A stretch of DNA of 64,000 nt from Plutella xylostella (taxonomy: Eukaryota; Arthropoda; Insecta; Lepidoptera; Plutellidae), in contig NC_063995.1 in the NCBI RefSeq assembly GCF_932276165.1, forward strand, positions 496,001 to 560,000. The letters run 5' to 3'. The position numbers and the translations under genes were made by a program. Shown piece by piece: positions 1-13,200 of this stretch. The notes under the pieces were generated by a model. The model had not been told where the DNA came from, ran no database searches, and worked only from the letters and a program-made list of their open reading frames with translations. The number at the start of each line of letters is the position of its first letter. Within the stretch, counting starts at the first letter, position 1.

Positions 1-1840
1 TTTTTTTTTTGCGCAATGTGCATCGCAGATTTTGCAGATCGCAACTCAGAGTGTTCAAGAGGATCTTTCTAAAATAGCAAATGTTGAATTATTTATTAAA
101 ATAAATACGACGAGTGTACCGATTAATATATATTATGCGGTTATTTGCAAGATAATATAGAGTTTTGCACATTCAATAAACATGGGGTTGACCCTTTACT
201 TTCATTGTTATTGGCAGATTGTACAAAATGTGCAAAATCCCACTCATTCGGTCACCGTGAGCAATGAAACATTAGTAAAGTTCCGAGTGTAGGACAGATG
301 ATCGATTGAATTCAATATTTTTGGGTCAATTTACCCTTTCTGACACGACATCTGTGCTAAATTGGTCAAATATTAAACTATTTATTCTTATGAAAGGGGT
401 TGTAGGATAGGGGTAAGTAAATATGAATTATTATAGTAACATCCACTGAGTTATTCACATTAACAGTGGAATTTAATTAGAGTATCGGTGACAGACACCA
501 GTGGAGAGAACCCTAGTCTAGAGTTTGCCGTCGCGGTGAGGAAATTTGCCAGTCAGATTAGTTTCTGTGTGTACTTATTTAAGGAAAAGGCGCTTCGTCA
601 CTCGAGGTCGAGGAGGCTCCTTTATAACACCCCAAAACATTGAGTATAATATCCCAAAGATCGTAATTTCCGCGTCCATGAAGCCCTGGCTTGAAACACA
701 ACTTGTTCAGAGGTTCAGTTAAAAATAAAACAAAATTATATCGATTGTGGAAGTTCACACTTCAACGCTGGCAACACAGGCACGCCATTACGCAAGTATT
801 ACGCAAGCCCGCGCGCGTGTGCGTGAGGCCCGGCGCGCCGTGCGTGTGTGCGTGCGCGGGGGGCGGGGGCGCGGGGGGAGGGCGGAGGGCACGGTAGTGA
901 CATTGGGCCGGATCAGCTGACGCCTATCGATTCCCAGGACCTACCTTCCTCACTTTCTCTATGTTACTGAGGTAGGTTTTTCATGAAATAGGATTCAAAG
1001 CTTGGATGTTTCCGGTGAGCCGAGAAAATATATTTTTACGCGCGAGGTTTTTGAGGTTTCAACGGATTCAGCTTCAGAAATGTAGCAAGATTTTTATATT
1101 TATTACCGTACAATACAGGTTTTTACAAAGGTAATTTTACTTGTTAGTTACAGGCAAAAGAACTTTTATTAATTACCCGCATCTTAAAGGGAACAAAAGG
1201 ATTTAGAATTAAAAGTCATGTTTCTTTGTAGGTGTAAAGGAAAAGGCTTTCCGGAAAAGATATTTCCTGAGAAAAATCGCTACTGAGATCATTGTCTTTA
1301 GTTGGACTACGTACTTCTTTCACCTACTTTTAAAATTGAACCTACTTATTTTCGAATACGAATAAATGTGTATCGTTAAAATATTTGCGCATTAACGATA
1401 TTGTTCTTCAAGGCAAGTGGAGCACTGTTAGGGTTTTTATGGGAGGTATTTTTATTGAGACCTGAATCAATTATTGGAAGATTGTTCAGGAAATTCAGGT
1501 CACCGGGTTAAGTTAGTTTTGAATGACATATGAACAATATTAGGTATAGTTTAAGTACTTTCTAGCGGCACAAGATATTTCGTTATATACTTACATTAAA
1601 TTTATTGCTAACGAACCAAATGTAATGAAATGAATAACATACAGCCTGATTCACACTTCTGTATTAAGTATATGATATGATACAAAAGTATGAATCCGTA
1701 GCTTATTACGTTTTACGTTTTTTATATAGTTTTGCTTGAATGCATTTGCACATATTCTATCTTACGATTGGTTCCTCTTTTATTGATAGTTCTAAGTTAT
1801 CCTTTTGTGAACTGTCTGTCTATATCTGATCGAAAACGGA
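1..1840. other. AT-rich, no gene recognised
   Basis: The segment starts in a poly-T run, with a GC-rich patch at about 805-900 (GCGCGC and GT/GC tracts). It would be intron of the minus-strand gene if that gene continues left. Short open frames here have no family resemblance. Confidence 0.4.
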
Positions 1841-1985
1841 GACTGGTGGGGTAACTTTATGACGAAAAACGAAGTCTCAGAACGCTGCTGAGCGAGCCAC
1901 GTCTCTATATCGTTGTATTAAACATGCTGCTTGTACGACACCTCTCGTTCGTTCGTTTTCCGTCAGTATAGAGTAACCCCCCAGT
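1841..1985. mobile_element. MITE family A, copy 1
   Basis: This ~145 bp element has inverted ends: GACTGGTGGGGTAACT at the left and AGTAACCCCCCAGTC at the right, followed inward by GACGAAAAACGA-type sequence. The core shares GCTGCTGAGCGAGCCACG and TATATCGTTGTATTAAACAT with the other copies at 6062, 25454, 39651 and 46314. It has no coding capacity; ORFs over it are shadows. Confidence 0.75.
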
Positions 1986-3006
1986 CCTGAGCCAGACGGC
2001 GCGTGGATCAATAATGTTATCAGCGACACGCTGTCTTGTGATGTGGCGTGTTTCTTTGTGTACATGACGAGTTTTCAGTTTTATTATCTCCACGGAAGGA
2101 GCCTCTTCGAGTGACGTGTCACCTGTTTTTATATATAAGATCAGCACACCCTGGCCAAGAAGCGACAGAGTCTTATCTAACTGGCCAACCCTTTAAAGGT
2201 GAAATAGGTGGATAGCGCTAGTGTTGGTCACCGACACGCTTAGAATAAGATCCCTATGCTTAGCTCTTCGACAGTGTGGACACCATTAACTGACCAGCCA
2301 GTCAATAAAGACCAAGTTTCGGAAAACTGCTGCGCTAATCTATGTAGTTGCAGTTTTGTATCGATTGCATGACAAGTTATCAAAACTATTTCATCAAGCA
2401 AGAATAGAATAGTAAAGAGCAGCACATGGCTAGACTGTGTTAGCTATATCTATTCTTATTTACGTATAACTTCAATAGTAAACTATGCAAGAATAATCCT
2501 TAGGAATGGTGATTTATCCCTTCTTGTCTAGACGTAGGTTCGGAAAGGAGAATTTTCAAAGAAAACGGCGCTACATTACATCAAAGTTATGTAGCAATTT
2601 GTTTGATATATGTTTCTGTGTTAGACCTAGGCTTTTGTAGGCCTTATATGTAAGATACATAGTGTGTATCAAGGCTAGACTCTAGACATAGACAGCCTTA
2701 TAGTCGAGAACTTTGGAAATCACGATAAGTATTTTCCGAACCCTTGGACCATATACTTTGTGATATTTGATACGTTTTTAAGCATATACCTTTTAGTTTC
2801 CTATAGATTCTGCCATAATCTGTTTTGATATCCTATTTCACTAAACTACTCAAACAAAATTCGCCATAGTTTTCCACGACCGTAGACGTATTAGATTAGA
2901 TCCTTGAAGTATGTTACGGGCGACGGTAAGCGTACCTACCCGACTACCATCTCACGATCCTGCGTGGCGATTATCTGATTTATAATATGAGTATGACTAT
3001 GCTTAC
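1986..3006. other. Intron sequence left of the 3007 exon
   Basis: This follows the GTAAGC donor of the 3007-3132 exon on the minus strand and is therefore the start of the next intron. AT-rich; no further exon was recognised. Confidence 0.45.
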
Positions 3007-3132
3007 CAGTATTAGGTGCGGTGTTATAGAGGTGGTGCCGCGCGGCGGGGGCGGGGGCCAGCAGCCCGTGCAGCAGCGCGCGGCCCAGCGACCCCCGCGC
3101 GCCCAGCGGCATGCCCGCCGGCTCGCCGTCCA
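3007..3132 (-). CDS. Eip93F: Internal exon of candidate E93/Eip93F (LXXLL-bearing exon)
   Basis: Internal exon of 126 nt read on the minus strand. The acceptor is CTCCTTGTTGCAG with exon start at 3132; the donor is ACTG|GTAAGC after 3007. It enters and leaves in phase 1, so the A ending the exon at 18801 plus TG here makes a Met codon. It encodes about 42 residues beginning MDGEPAGMPLGARGSLG, then RALLHGLLAP, which holds an LHGLL (LXXLL) nuclear-receptor box, then a proline/alanine stretch and HHLYNTAPNT. GC content is far above its surroundings, as is usual for exons here. In E93/LCOR-type factors such boxes contact nuclear hormone receptors. No further exon was recognised between here and position 1, so the DNA-binding (pipsqueak/RHF) exons are inferred to lie left of the window. 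Splicing signals and phase are seen; the gene name is inferred. Confidence 0.6.
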
Positions 3133-3133
3133 C

Positions 3134-3490
3134 TGCAACAAGGAGGATACATGTTAGAAGAGTTGAGAAGGAGGTCGCGTGTGAAAAAAGAAGAAAGTAA
3201 GTGCCCAGTCCTAACCTCCTCGCGCTATCCAGTGAGAAGAGGAGGATATATGATTGGAGACGTAAGGAGGTCGCATGTGAAAAAATAAAAAAGTAAGTGG
3301 CCAGTGCTAATTTCCTCGCCTTAGTCGAGGTTATAACGCAAAGAGGTAGCGGATCTGCAACAAGGAGGATATAGGACTGGAGACTACGTAAAGAGGTCGC
3401 ATGTGAAAGAAGAAAATAAGTGGCAATTGTTATGAGGTTTAAGTTGAAGTATAACGCAAGGAGGTTGCATGTTACACAAGTTAGGTCAGG
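3134..3490. repeat. Degenerate tandem repeat, three units of about 105-130 bp
   Basis: Three units begin near 3134, 3239 and 3355. They share GGAGGATAYAT, AAGGAGGTCGC, TGTGAAAA and AAGTAAGTG blocks in the same order. The repeat abuts the exon at 3007-3132. TGCAACAAGGAGGATA, the complement of that exon's acceptor and pyrimidine tract, occurs at 3134-3149 and again at 3356-3371. A fourth, shorter echo (GCAAGGAGGTTGCATGT) lies at about 3458-3474. Confidence 0.75.
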
Positions 3491-5496
3491 ATGAAAGAAA
3501 GAGGTTGCTTAGCTAGACCTCCCGACAGTCCCGAGTCTTCGCTGAGTACTATTCAACAAGCATAAAGGTACTTATTTGGTGCACCATAGAGAAAAGAAAC
3601 AAGTTCCTCTTTGAAGTTGGTAATTAGATTTTATAAAATTAGAAATACGAGTTAAAACAAGCATATAAAATTAACATTAGACCATTTATTTGTGTCGCAG
3701 ACAGAGATATTTTATTGTTAACATGTATCTACTGTATATTTCATACAGATGTTCCAGACGAAAGGGTCTGAGCTTAACAAAACATACAATGTACAGAATA
3801 ATACTGAAAATGTATCCCTTGGGCTGTATACACAGACTCAATACAGTAACTACACGGTTGATCCTTACTAAGTAAGGAATAAAGCTTGAAGTACAATGAA
3901 AGTGATTAAACTTCGTTTGGTCGGATATAATTCTTAGTAAAGCTACATAAAATCTGAATTATTGATCAGAGGTTATGCTCAAATAAATACATAAAACATT
4001 GAGCCAAAAGTTACTTATTTATAACAACAATTCGCCCGGTAGATTCTTGGAAGAAAACATTATGTACGTATAGAGTTATTTGTACACGAATAAATACGAA
4101 CTAGAGAGGGAAATAAAATCAAGTTAATAAATCGAGTAAGAATCGAAAGATAAAAATAGTCAATCATAAATGCTAATTTGAACCCTAAAACGATAGTGCG
4201 ACCTCAAGGTGGCAAACTCTCAGCTAAATTTGGAGCACCTCTTCAAAAGCTATAATAATACGAGTAATCAAACGAAAACGAGCCACGAAAGCCGTGTAGC
4301 GACCTCCGAACATCCCCCGAAGACATAAGCATCATAATTTATTCAGCGAACAAACTAAACAAAAAGCTACGAACATGGCTGCTGAAATATTCAACAAAGA
4401 CGGGGTATCCTTCCATTATCCTAGGGCTTGTAATACAGCGTCCTGTAACTTCTAGCTCAGACTTCCGGCCGCTGACCTTGGGACCCCGCCCTCCGCCACC
4501 GTCCCCCCTCCACCCCCCTCTACCTGTTGTCTCCCGGTCTCCTCTTCTGTGCGCATGTTCTAGCTCAGATGCTGTTATATCGCTATTTTGAAAAATTACT
4601 GTGGATTTTTTAAATGTTTAAGCAGTATGGCAATGTATGTTGGATGTAGTTTTTCATAGCAATAACATAGAAAAAACAATGACCATAAAGGTTATAAAAA
4701 TGATAACTTATTTCTGTTCGGATTAATTAAAATCAGTCAAATAATCCATTGTTAAGACTTCAAAAAACAAAAACTGGCGCTACCTACTACAAAAAACTGG
4801 CTTCAAGTTTTCTGCCCAAAACGTGGGAAAAGGAGAGGCTTATAGACATGGCCACCCCGAGGTGAGGGAGCTTTCCCTTTCAGCAGGACGGTCGAAATGT
4901 CTAGACGGAGTTTTGAACTCTTTACTGCCGTCACCAGCGGCGGCGGCAAGCTATGCAAATGTCCAAATACCCTTTCAGAACTGAACGGCATTGCACCGAT
5001 TCACTCTTTCCTTTTCCCGTTTGATGACTGAGTTTGGTTGTGTTTTGTTTTGTCTTGTTCGGGTCGGCTTTTTGTAGTTTAGGCTCCGATACCATCGTCT
5101 GGTAGTTTCTGTAAAGTTTTTTATTAGTTTATTTTTAATGGTCACGGTATATGTGAAGAATAGTAAGTGTGTTCTTAATATTTTGAGTTAATTAGTTGTT
5201 TTGTACTCTATGTTTTTATTCTATATTCCTTTTTTTCTATATTTTTATTAGTAAATTTTTAATGGTCACGGTATACATGTATGTGAAGAATAGTAAGTGT
5301 GTTCTTAATTTTTAGAGTTAATCAGTTGTTTAGCACTGTGTTCGGTATGGTTCTAGTATTCAATTTCTGGTGCTTTTACCAATAATGGAGTTAACAGTTG
5401 GTCCTAAAAGCCTCGGGAGTGATGAGTATCGTCTTTTTGTGTCCAATCCTAAAAGTTACTCTTAGTACTTAGTAACCTCTCTGAATTCAGTGTAAG

Positions 5497-5499
<3 letters not shown>

Positions 5500-5537
<38 letters not shown>
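5500..5537. repeat. (TG)n microsatellite
   Basis: Nineteen TG dinucleotides in an uninterrupted run. The minus-strand His/Thr-rich frame over it is an artefact. Confidence 0.95.
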
Positions 5538-5542
<5 letters not shown>

Positions 5543-6061
5543 GAAATGAATTGATTTCAGTCATCCCAGTCTTATTCCCCGGGTGCAATAGAAAATCTAG
5601 AAGCTTCCACTTATTTCCCGGATGGCTATTCGAGTGCCATCTGCATGCACACTTACTTATCAAAGTAAATGGTATATACAGGGTGGTGGTGCACTTCATA
5701 GCCATATTATTATTGAGCTTCGCATTGTTAGCATCAATGAAACACAGCTAATATAATAATACTTATGTATTTTAAAATCAAATATTGGTAAGTAATTTGA
5801 GTTGAACACTAAAAATTACTTAACTTATAGGTATCTTATTAATTAATTACTTAACTTATATTGAAAATATCAACAATTATCCAAAAAACATCTTAATCCA
5901 GAATCGCATGAAATTACTTAATGCTAATTTTTATAAAGAGATTGAAATTGCATTAATGCATCGTCCTGTATCGCGATGGTATTGCGTGAATAATTCATCA
6001 AAGCTGTGTCTATATATGTACGATTGTACGTCTGTGTCACTACTGGGTATTATACATGGGA

Positions 6062-6214
6062 GCCAGGGGGTCAGTCTATACTATATGACGAAATACCAAG
6101 TATCGGAGCGCTGCTGCGCGAGCCACGTCTCTCTATCTCCTTGTATTAAACATGCCCATTGCACGACAGCTCTCGTTCGCTCGTTTTTCGTTAGTATAGA
6201 GTAACCTTCCAGGC
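6062..6214. mobile_element. MITE family A, copy 2
   Basis: Ends are GCCAGGGGGTCAGTCTATA and TATAGAGTAACCTTCCAGGC. The core contains GGAGCGCTGCTGCGCGAGCC and CTCTCGTTCGCTCGTTTTTC. It is the same family as the copy at 1841, about 150 bp long, non-coding. Confidence 0.75.
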
Positions 6215-7089
6215 TAGTACGAGACGAGTGTAAGCCTTGCCAACGCGGAGTTTTAAGTGATTGGAATGTTTCAGGAAGTATATTCGTCCGAGGTGAAAGA
6301 ATGGAAAATACTTAAAGTTTTCCAATTACTCTGAGTGGATTTACTCAATAACTTGTTCAGAAAATAATCAAGTTATAATATTATACAATAGTCGTATAGT
6401 ATATGTACATATATGTATATGGTACTTGTATATACCTAGACCGCTATGTAGCCTAGCCTTCGACGTTTACTTCAAAAAATTCAGGCCAATCGATAATGTC
6501 GATTTTACTTCCGCTTTTAAACTACAACACATAGCTATTCATTAGACCTACTTAAACACATTGATGGAAACCTACTATATACAGACATAGAAATTACTTT
6601 TCACGACTAAGCTAATTTTCATTGCTGGAGAAGTTACTTCGAATTGGATTTTCTTTTCGTTTTGAGTTTTTCTAAATTATAAAAACTTTTTGTGAAAACT
6701 ATCTAGATATTCTACTTCTTACTTTTACCATATTTTCTAAACGAAAGCTGTGTCGTGTATCATAAATTCATAATCTTACATATCAACTCTGCTCACTGAA
6801 AAATGTATCCAGACTGCAAGTAAAAAAATACGCTTTGAAGAACACACGGCAACATCGTAAAAGCTCGCTAAAAAGATTAAAACCTGAAGCATAGAAGCTG
6901 AAATCGTGAGAGACAATGTAATACAACTTTTGCTTTCAGCTTGAATATTAGCATAAGTTGCATAAGTTATGACAGGGGCGGGAGGCGGCGTGGGCGGGCG
7001 GCGCAGGTTGATGCACCCGCCCTCCCTGTGCAGACCGACTTTATTATTTCAACTGGAATACATAGCGCTGAAATACGCTACTACAGGGG

Positions 7090-7096
7090 TATAAAG
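7090..7096 (+). promoter_or_regulatory. TATA box-like TATAAAG
   Basis: GGGGTATAAAGAG sits in a GC-mixed context upstream of the small ORF at 7154. Function is not shown by sequence alone. Confidence 0.2.
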
Positions 7097-7153
7097 AGTT
7101 CGTTGCCATCGAGGGTTCCGCACAGGATTGCCGCTGGGAGGTTCGGGGAGTTT

Positions 7154-7261
7154 ATGATGTGTGGAGCTAATCTGTGGATCCTTTGTCTGCTCATATTGCA
7201 TGTGGCAGTCACTCGCAGAGGCAAAGCTATTGACAAAGTCACACTTTATGCGGAATGTTGA
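7154..7261 (+). CDS. Small ORF with signal-peptide-like start behind a TATA box (weak)
   Basis: ATG ATG at 7154 opens a 35-codon frame whose start, MMCGANLWILCLLILHVAVT, has a short N-terminal part and a hydrophobic core like a secretion signal. It then reads RRGKAIDKVTLYAEC and stops. A TATAAAG box lies at 7090-7096, about 60 bp upstream, a plausible spacing for a short leader. No known peptide family was recognised and there is no clear splice donor. It may well be chance; recorded because promoter and signal sequence coincide. Confidence 0.15.
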   Translation: MMCGANLWILCLLILHVAVTRRGKAIDKVTLYAEC

Positions 7262-10200
7262 TTAATAAACAGAAGTAGGTATTTAATTTTCAACTGTGAC
7301 TTCACGTTAAAAAGAAATATAAAACTTGTCAACAAAGTTTCAGTAAACAACTGTTAAAAAATAGTAACAGGTATTGGTTTTTTGGTCGGTCCGTAAACCA
7401 AACATTATATCATGGTAGGTAAAGTAGGCATTATATAGTATCTATATTATCTATGTAAGTAATAGATATTATATACAGAACCACGGAACAAAATATTATT
7501 CACGCTTATCAACTGCGTTTGCTTGGCTATGTAACGGGGTGAATTCATGTACTTACCCGTTATGTACGATGTTTCGGAATTAAGCTACGATGTAGTTTCT
7601 ACTACAAACGGACAAGGTTCATTATTGCGTGGAGCTTCAGTTCAGTTGGCGAGTATAGATATACATACACACATACATATGTACAGTAAATATTAAGCAA
7701 CATAAAGATGAGAGTCGGTACCAGGTTGATAGGTACTTCTACTAATCCGTATGGGTGATAAAAACTTGTACATAGAACATTTAAACAAACCCAGCAACTG
7801 TATTTTAGATTAAATTAATTTATTAGGGACTTTACCTAAACTAATAGTATTATGTATTAATTGTTACAAAACAAATATTTTGTCATAGTTTAGCGGTGAA
7901 TGGATCGATGGATTACGCGTTTAGGAAAACCGCATACATAACGTCTCATGTACCTATTTCAAATACAAAGTTAATTATTCTTAATTTTATTTCAATGTCG
8001 ACTTTTTTCGATAGCGATTTTTTATATATTGTTTTACAGTCGATAGGTACATTGTAAGTATTGTTATTGTCAGTAAAGTAGTTTGATTTCTACGAAAAGC
8101 GAAAAGCTTGATCCACAAACCCTATTTAGTGGATACCGTATCCGCGTCCAGAAATACTCTGCGAACTTTTGTCCAGCGACGAAAGCGTGAAAAGTTCAAG
8201 AAAGTAGGTTACGTACGATTATTCCTGCGCACAATATATTACGAGACGCGGTTGCGATATGTGACGGAGCGTAAATAGGTCGTCTACAATTTATTGTGGG
8301 TTTTCAGGAAATACTTTTTCGTATGATCGCTCACAACGACTAATGATGATTCGAGGAAAATTAGAAGCAGCTTTCAGGTTTTAATATTAGGTAGTATTCG
8401 GCTCAGGTTACAAATAGATGTACAGATTAGCAAATAAATAAATAAAATACCTCCTCACTCAATCAATGAACATGAATATTTTAGAATACATTTAATTTTA
8501 ATTATAGCATCATAATTTGTTACATAAAAGGCATTATACTTTTTGATGTTTGTTCAACATTGTAGTTTCATGGAGCGGTGCGTTAATATGCACAAGTGCT
8601 ACAGCTGTATTTAAAGTGACTTGTATGTCCCCGTTCGCTGTTGTATCTTCATTATCAATACATGATTCATTACCACTGTTTACTTTTCATGTGACACAAG
8701 TTCATTAACAAAATATGCAGACACATGCTTAACTTTCCTGTTTTCACGGTTGCTTCAATTATGTATACATTTATTTTATTATTTATGCCGACATTTGTGA
8801 CATTTTTATTGTAAAATGGCAAGACCGGGGGCGATTCCAAGATGGCGGCGGTCGGAAAAGCGCCAGACACTTTCCCCGCGCGGGAAACGAAAGAAAGTCG
8901 TCGCCGGCGCTGCGAAATGGAAACCGGTGCGATTATACTTGATAACACGTCTATCTAGCTAGCTGCAGCCACGCTAATAACAGCTAACAGACTGCATTAT
9001 ATTATTATAATTAAAACGAAGCTGGCCGAATAGGATTTACTTTTTGAGGTTATCCTTGTTTGTATTATTTCAGACCTTTTTAAAGTTTATTTTTTTATTT
9101 ATTTCGTTGGTAATTAGGTCGGTTGGGGTAAAATTCGTACGCACACTTAAGCTATTGCTAAATGCCACGGTACTTATTTCGTGTAGTAACCGCCAAAATA
9201 ATTGTGTTACCCTGCCAAATATGGCGGCTGTGACGCAGGAGCTTAAGTTGCAATATGTAAATGCTCACATCACAGTGTCAGTTACATAATTTAAGCGGCT
9301 CTGCCTGAAATGAGTCAGAAATGGAGAGGCCACGCGTCAGACTGCAGAAAAAACACAAGTAAGAACTCCGCGAATACAAAAAAAATGCATTTGAATGGGA
9401 AAGGAAGTGGCCGGCGGACGCGTTTCCTCCTAGATACTTGCATCCTTTGCATTTACTTCCAGAATATTAACTGTCTGCATTAAATACTAAGTTTTTTTTA
9501 GAAATTGCTGTGATTTTCCTGTTGATCGCTGTTGGTATGTGACGGCGCTGTATCTGCTCGCAGGTCCGCAAGTGGGTCAGGCGCGAAGGGCGCGCGTGCG
9601 CCGCTTCCTACGCGCCACTACAGATGCAACTCTACGCCGATGTATACGTGTGTCCGGGTTTCTCAATACTCCGATTTATTCACTATATACTTTTGATAGA
9701 TTTTCAGATATACTAGTATAGTTTTTCCTATCGCTTATCCACTTATTACCTAATCTATTATGGGTTTCACGAAACGGAAATGATCTACAGTGATAATCGG
9801 GTCACAGTCAACAAAGCCGTTTCGTAACCCTATCTTTTGTCTATTAGTCATGTCCTACAACAGCCGTGTTTTTACCCAACTTTCCGGAGCCTTGGGGACC
9901 GCATGTACACGACCTTTACGTTGTTTTGAGCTCCATAATTATATTGTATTGTTCATATTTCTAATACATAGAAGTCAAGATCCTTCCTATTTAGGTATGA
10001 CTAGAGTAACTGTGATCAGTTACATTTATATGAATAATATACATATACAGGTAATATTGAGATATCGTTTGAGGAAGTATGAGTTACAATACAAAAGATA
10101 GGACCCGTTTAATAGGCACATTTTCTAGAAGGACTGAGTAATGGTTTAGTGTGAAAATACGTGCGTTATCGGACTCTCGGTTGTTTTGGCAAATGGCGCT

Positions 10201-13200
10201 GAAACCAACTTAATTGCCGGCGCTAGGTTAAAAAATACTTTTGTTAAAAAATAAGCCGAAGGTGACTGCGGTAGAGGTTGGTGTCTACGTGCCGTGAGCT
10301 TCGCTCAAATTCAGGGCCAATTTTTGTTTTGTAAACAACTACACAGCGAAATATTTACAGGAAAATTAAATTTTATACTCAAAAAAGTACTTTTTTCATA
10401 TTAAAACCCTCCTCTAAGACTACGTAAGAACTAGACGAGTATGCACTCTATGGCAACGTGTTTATTTCTAGAACTGCAAATTAGGTCATTCGATAAATTT
10501 CATGCATGCAACATGTAGGTGCATAAGGACTCGCCACTTGACGTATGAACAAATACACAACAAAAGCGCCGAGCGAAATAGAAATAAACTTTTCCGCTAC
10601 TTCGTAACATCTTGACTCGAGCCTGTAAAACCGCGCCTCGTAAAAAAATCTATGAATCACACAATCAAAATACGTTTTTATTTACGCGCCTCTATCGTTC
10701 ACCGAGTATTGCATTAATTCGTGCCGGAGATAAGATGAGTACCTGATAACTGTAAGATTACGTTAGCCACAGTTAAGTATAGGAAACTGAGGAAATTAGG
10801 ACAAGGATATCCGACGCTTGTTGTTTCCACTAGATATCTTACGTAGCGCGTGGAATATGACGCAAAACATTCTCGAGACATTTAACTGTTAAGGAGCCTC
10901 TAGTTGCTTCATCGGGCAATTATTATGAATTTATGGGGTTTTAGGTTATAAATATTGAAAATGAACGCGGCGCGTCATCGGCGGCCATATTGGTGCAGTA
11001 GCGCGCGAAAGTGAGATTTCACGAGCAGCACGGAGCGATGCATCGAGTCTCCCTTGACCTCGTTGCGCGCCGCCCGCGCCCCTCCCCCTGCCCCGCCGTC
11101 GCCCGCGCATACCGCCGCGCCACACTACACAAACACACTGCTACTGCCAAGTGCATGCGATCGTGTGTAGCTAAGCTATGCCTAGACACGTATGATGCAA
11201 TTTTTTTGGTATTTTTTTTGCACGATTGTTTTTTAGGATTTAAAGCGATAGAGATATGATTTGACATGCTTCGGAAACTTAACGTTAAGTATATGACGTT
11301 AACACAGAACAAGAACACTCCTCCTGTTGGTTCCTCTTCGCTTTTTTACGTTTACAGGTTTTCACACGAACATCTCTACAGTATCTAGGAGCGGCCGCGC
11401 TGCGAGCGGGGCGGGGGACGGGGAGCAAGGAGTGCTATACGTTGGTCGCAGTACCCGCGGGTGACTAGAGAGACAAGTGTCGCAAAACCGGATCTATTTC
11501 GAAAGTATCACAATCGTGCACTGTAGTGACGAAGTGGGTGGAGCTTACGATTGAACTTTACATTGAATCTGGGCAACTGGAACTGTAGGAAATGTTTACC
11601 GAATGATCTAATCGGCCTGTTGTGATGTCAGCATCGCATAGCCTGAATACTACGGGAATACCGCTGAAAAATGCGGTGGAATCTGCGGTTCAAATTATGA
11701 ACGCTGAAGTCCACCATACATCAGGTTTCTTTAAACGATATCGTCAATACGTTGAGCTTCATTGAACTGAACAGCTTTATAACAATGAAAAGCTTGGAAC
11801 TGAAAAAGCGGCATATTTGCATCATACAACTACTATCGCTTATTGACACGCATTACCTCACACACGCGTAGTAAACACTACGGCCGCACTTGTACACCGC
11901 AGCGACTAGTGAGTGACACATTAAAAGTGTACCACATATTGTGCGGATCGCGACCTGGCGAGTGAGGTAACACCCGTGAGCTTATTCACGTCGTTTCGGT
12001 TACAAATAACGCAATAACCGGTTCCCGGCTCAACTTTTAAAGCTCTTCGATCGCCGAAGTGTTGATTGTTCGGCTGTGAACAAGTCGGGTTTTATTGGTC
12101 AATAAGTAGTCATGAACTGTAAGATGAGACGTTTTCAGTTACAGCTAGCCCATTTTGTTTAGTCCAAGTTCATCCTGGCATGTATACAATGTTAGTGTGA
12201 CTAATAACAAAGCCGTGGAATCTGCGATGTTGTTTTGTTTTAACAACAGGCAGAGGAACTGGTGTCGTACGCAGGCAACGTCAACAATGCGAGCCGGAGA
12301 GCAGCGGTTGTCGCGTCCGCCATGTTTGTTTGTTTGCGTGTCGGCGGCGCGCGCGCAATGCTACCACAAACACCGGAATCCACCCGCTTCCGTCCCACCA
12401 GTAACTATAACCATTATGATTTCGGTTGTTTATTTCTGTTTCACAGATACTCGGTGGCATTGACATAGTTTTTGTTTCTTCAACCCGAAAATTAGATTAC
12501 TATAGATATTTTTACGGCAGATAGTGTTATAGATAACTACTTTTTATTTTCCTTGTACTGTTGCGGCACGCGGGTTGCGTACGCGGCCCACTGTCACAAA
12601 CAGGTTGGCCTTGCCACATCCGTGAATTTCGTAACATATAAAGGATCGACTCTAGAAATATATTTTGTAACATATCCCGTCTGTCACATGCTCAGGTTTA
12701 TGTGTAGACTGTACGGCCTCAAACGTTTTTTGTCCGTAAGATATTTGCACACTTCATAAACAGCGATTCGTTGATTGCCAACTGAAATTTCGGGTATCCA
12801 CTCAAAAGTCGTAACGAATTACGTATTACAAATACACTTTGTAAATATTTTTAATAAACTTTAGTCCGTATATTAAGGATTTTAGTCCGCCCTGATATTT
12901 CCGTCATGTGATGTTCACTGCCACGTATGTACTCGTATGTCGGCGCACCGGGCGGCGGCGGCGGCGGCGGGCGGGCGGCGCTTGGGCAACTCTCGTGACG
13001 CAACTCGGAGCGCACCTCGCCTCGCGGTTGCATTCGGAACACATTTCAAAACGCACCTTTCGAACTCTGTCCGCACTCAAACGCTTCCGAATTTATTTTT
13101 CTAGCCACGCAGATGATTTAAAAAAGGAACTTCCTCTTTCATATTTTTTATCAGATCGAGTTTCAAAAGTAAATAGCATAATCATTGATCATATCGAGAA

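Noticed and set aside
5487..5705. Minus-strand frame with a His/Thr tail
   Set aside because: The His-Thr run is the (TG)n microsatellite read in frame; the rest has no family resemblance.
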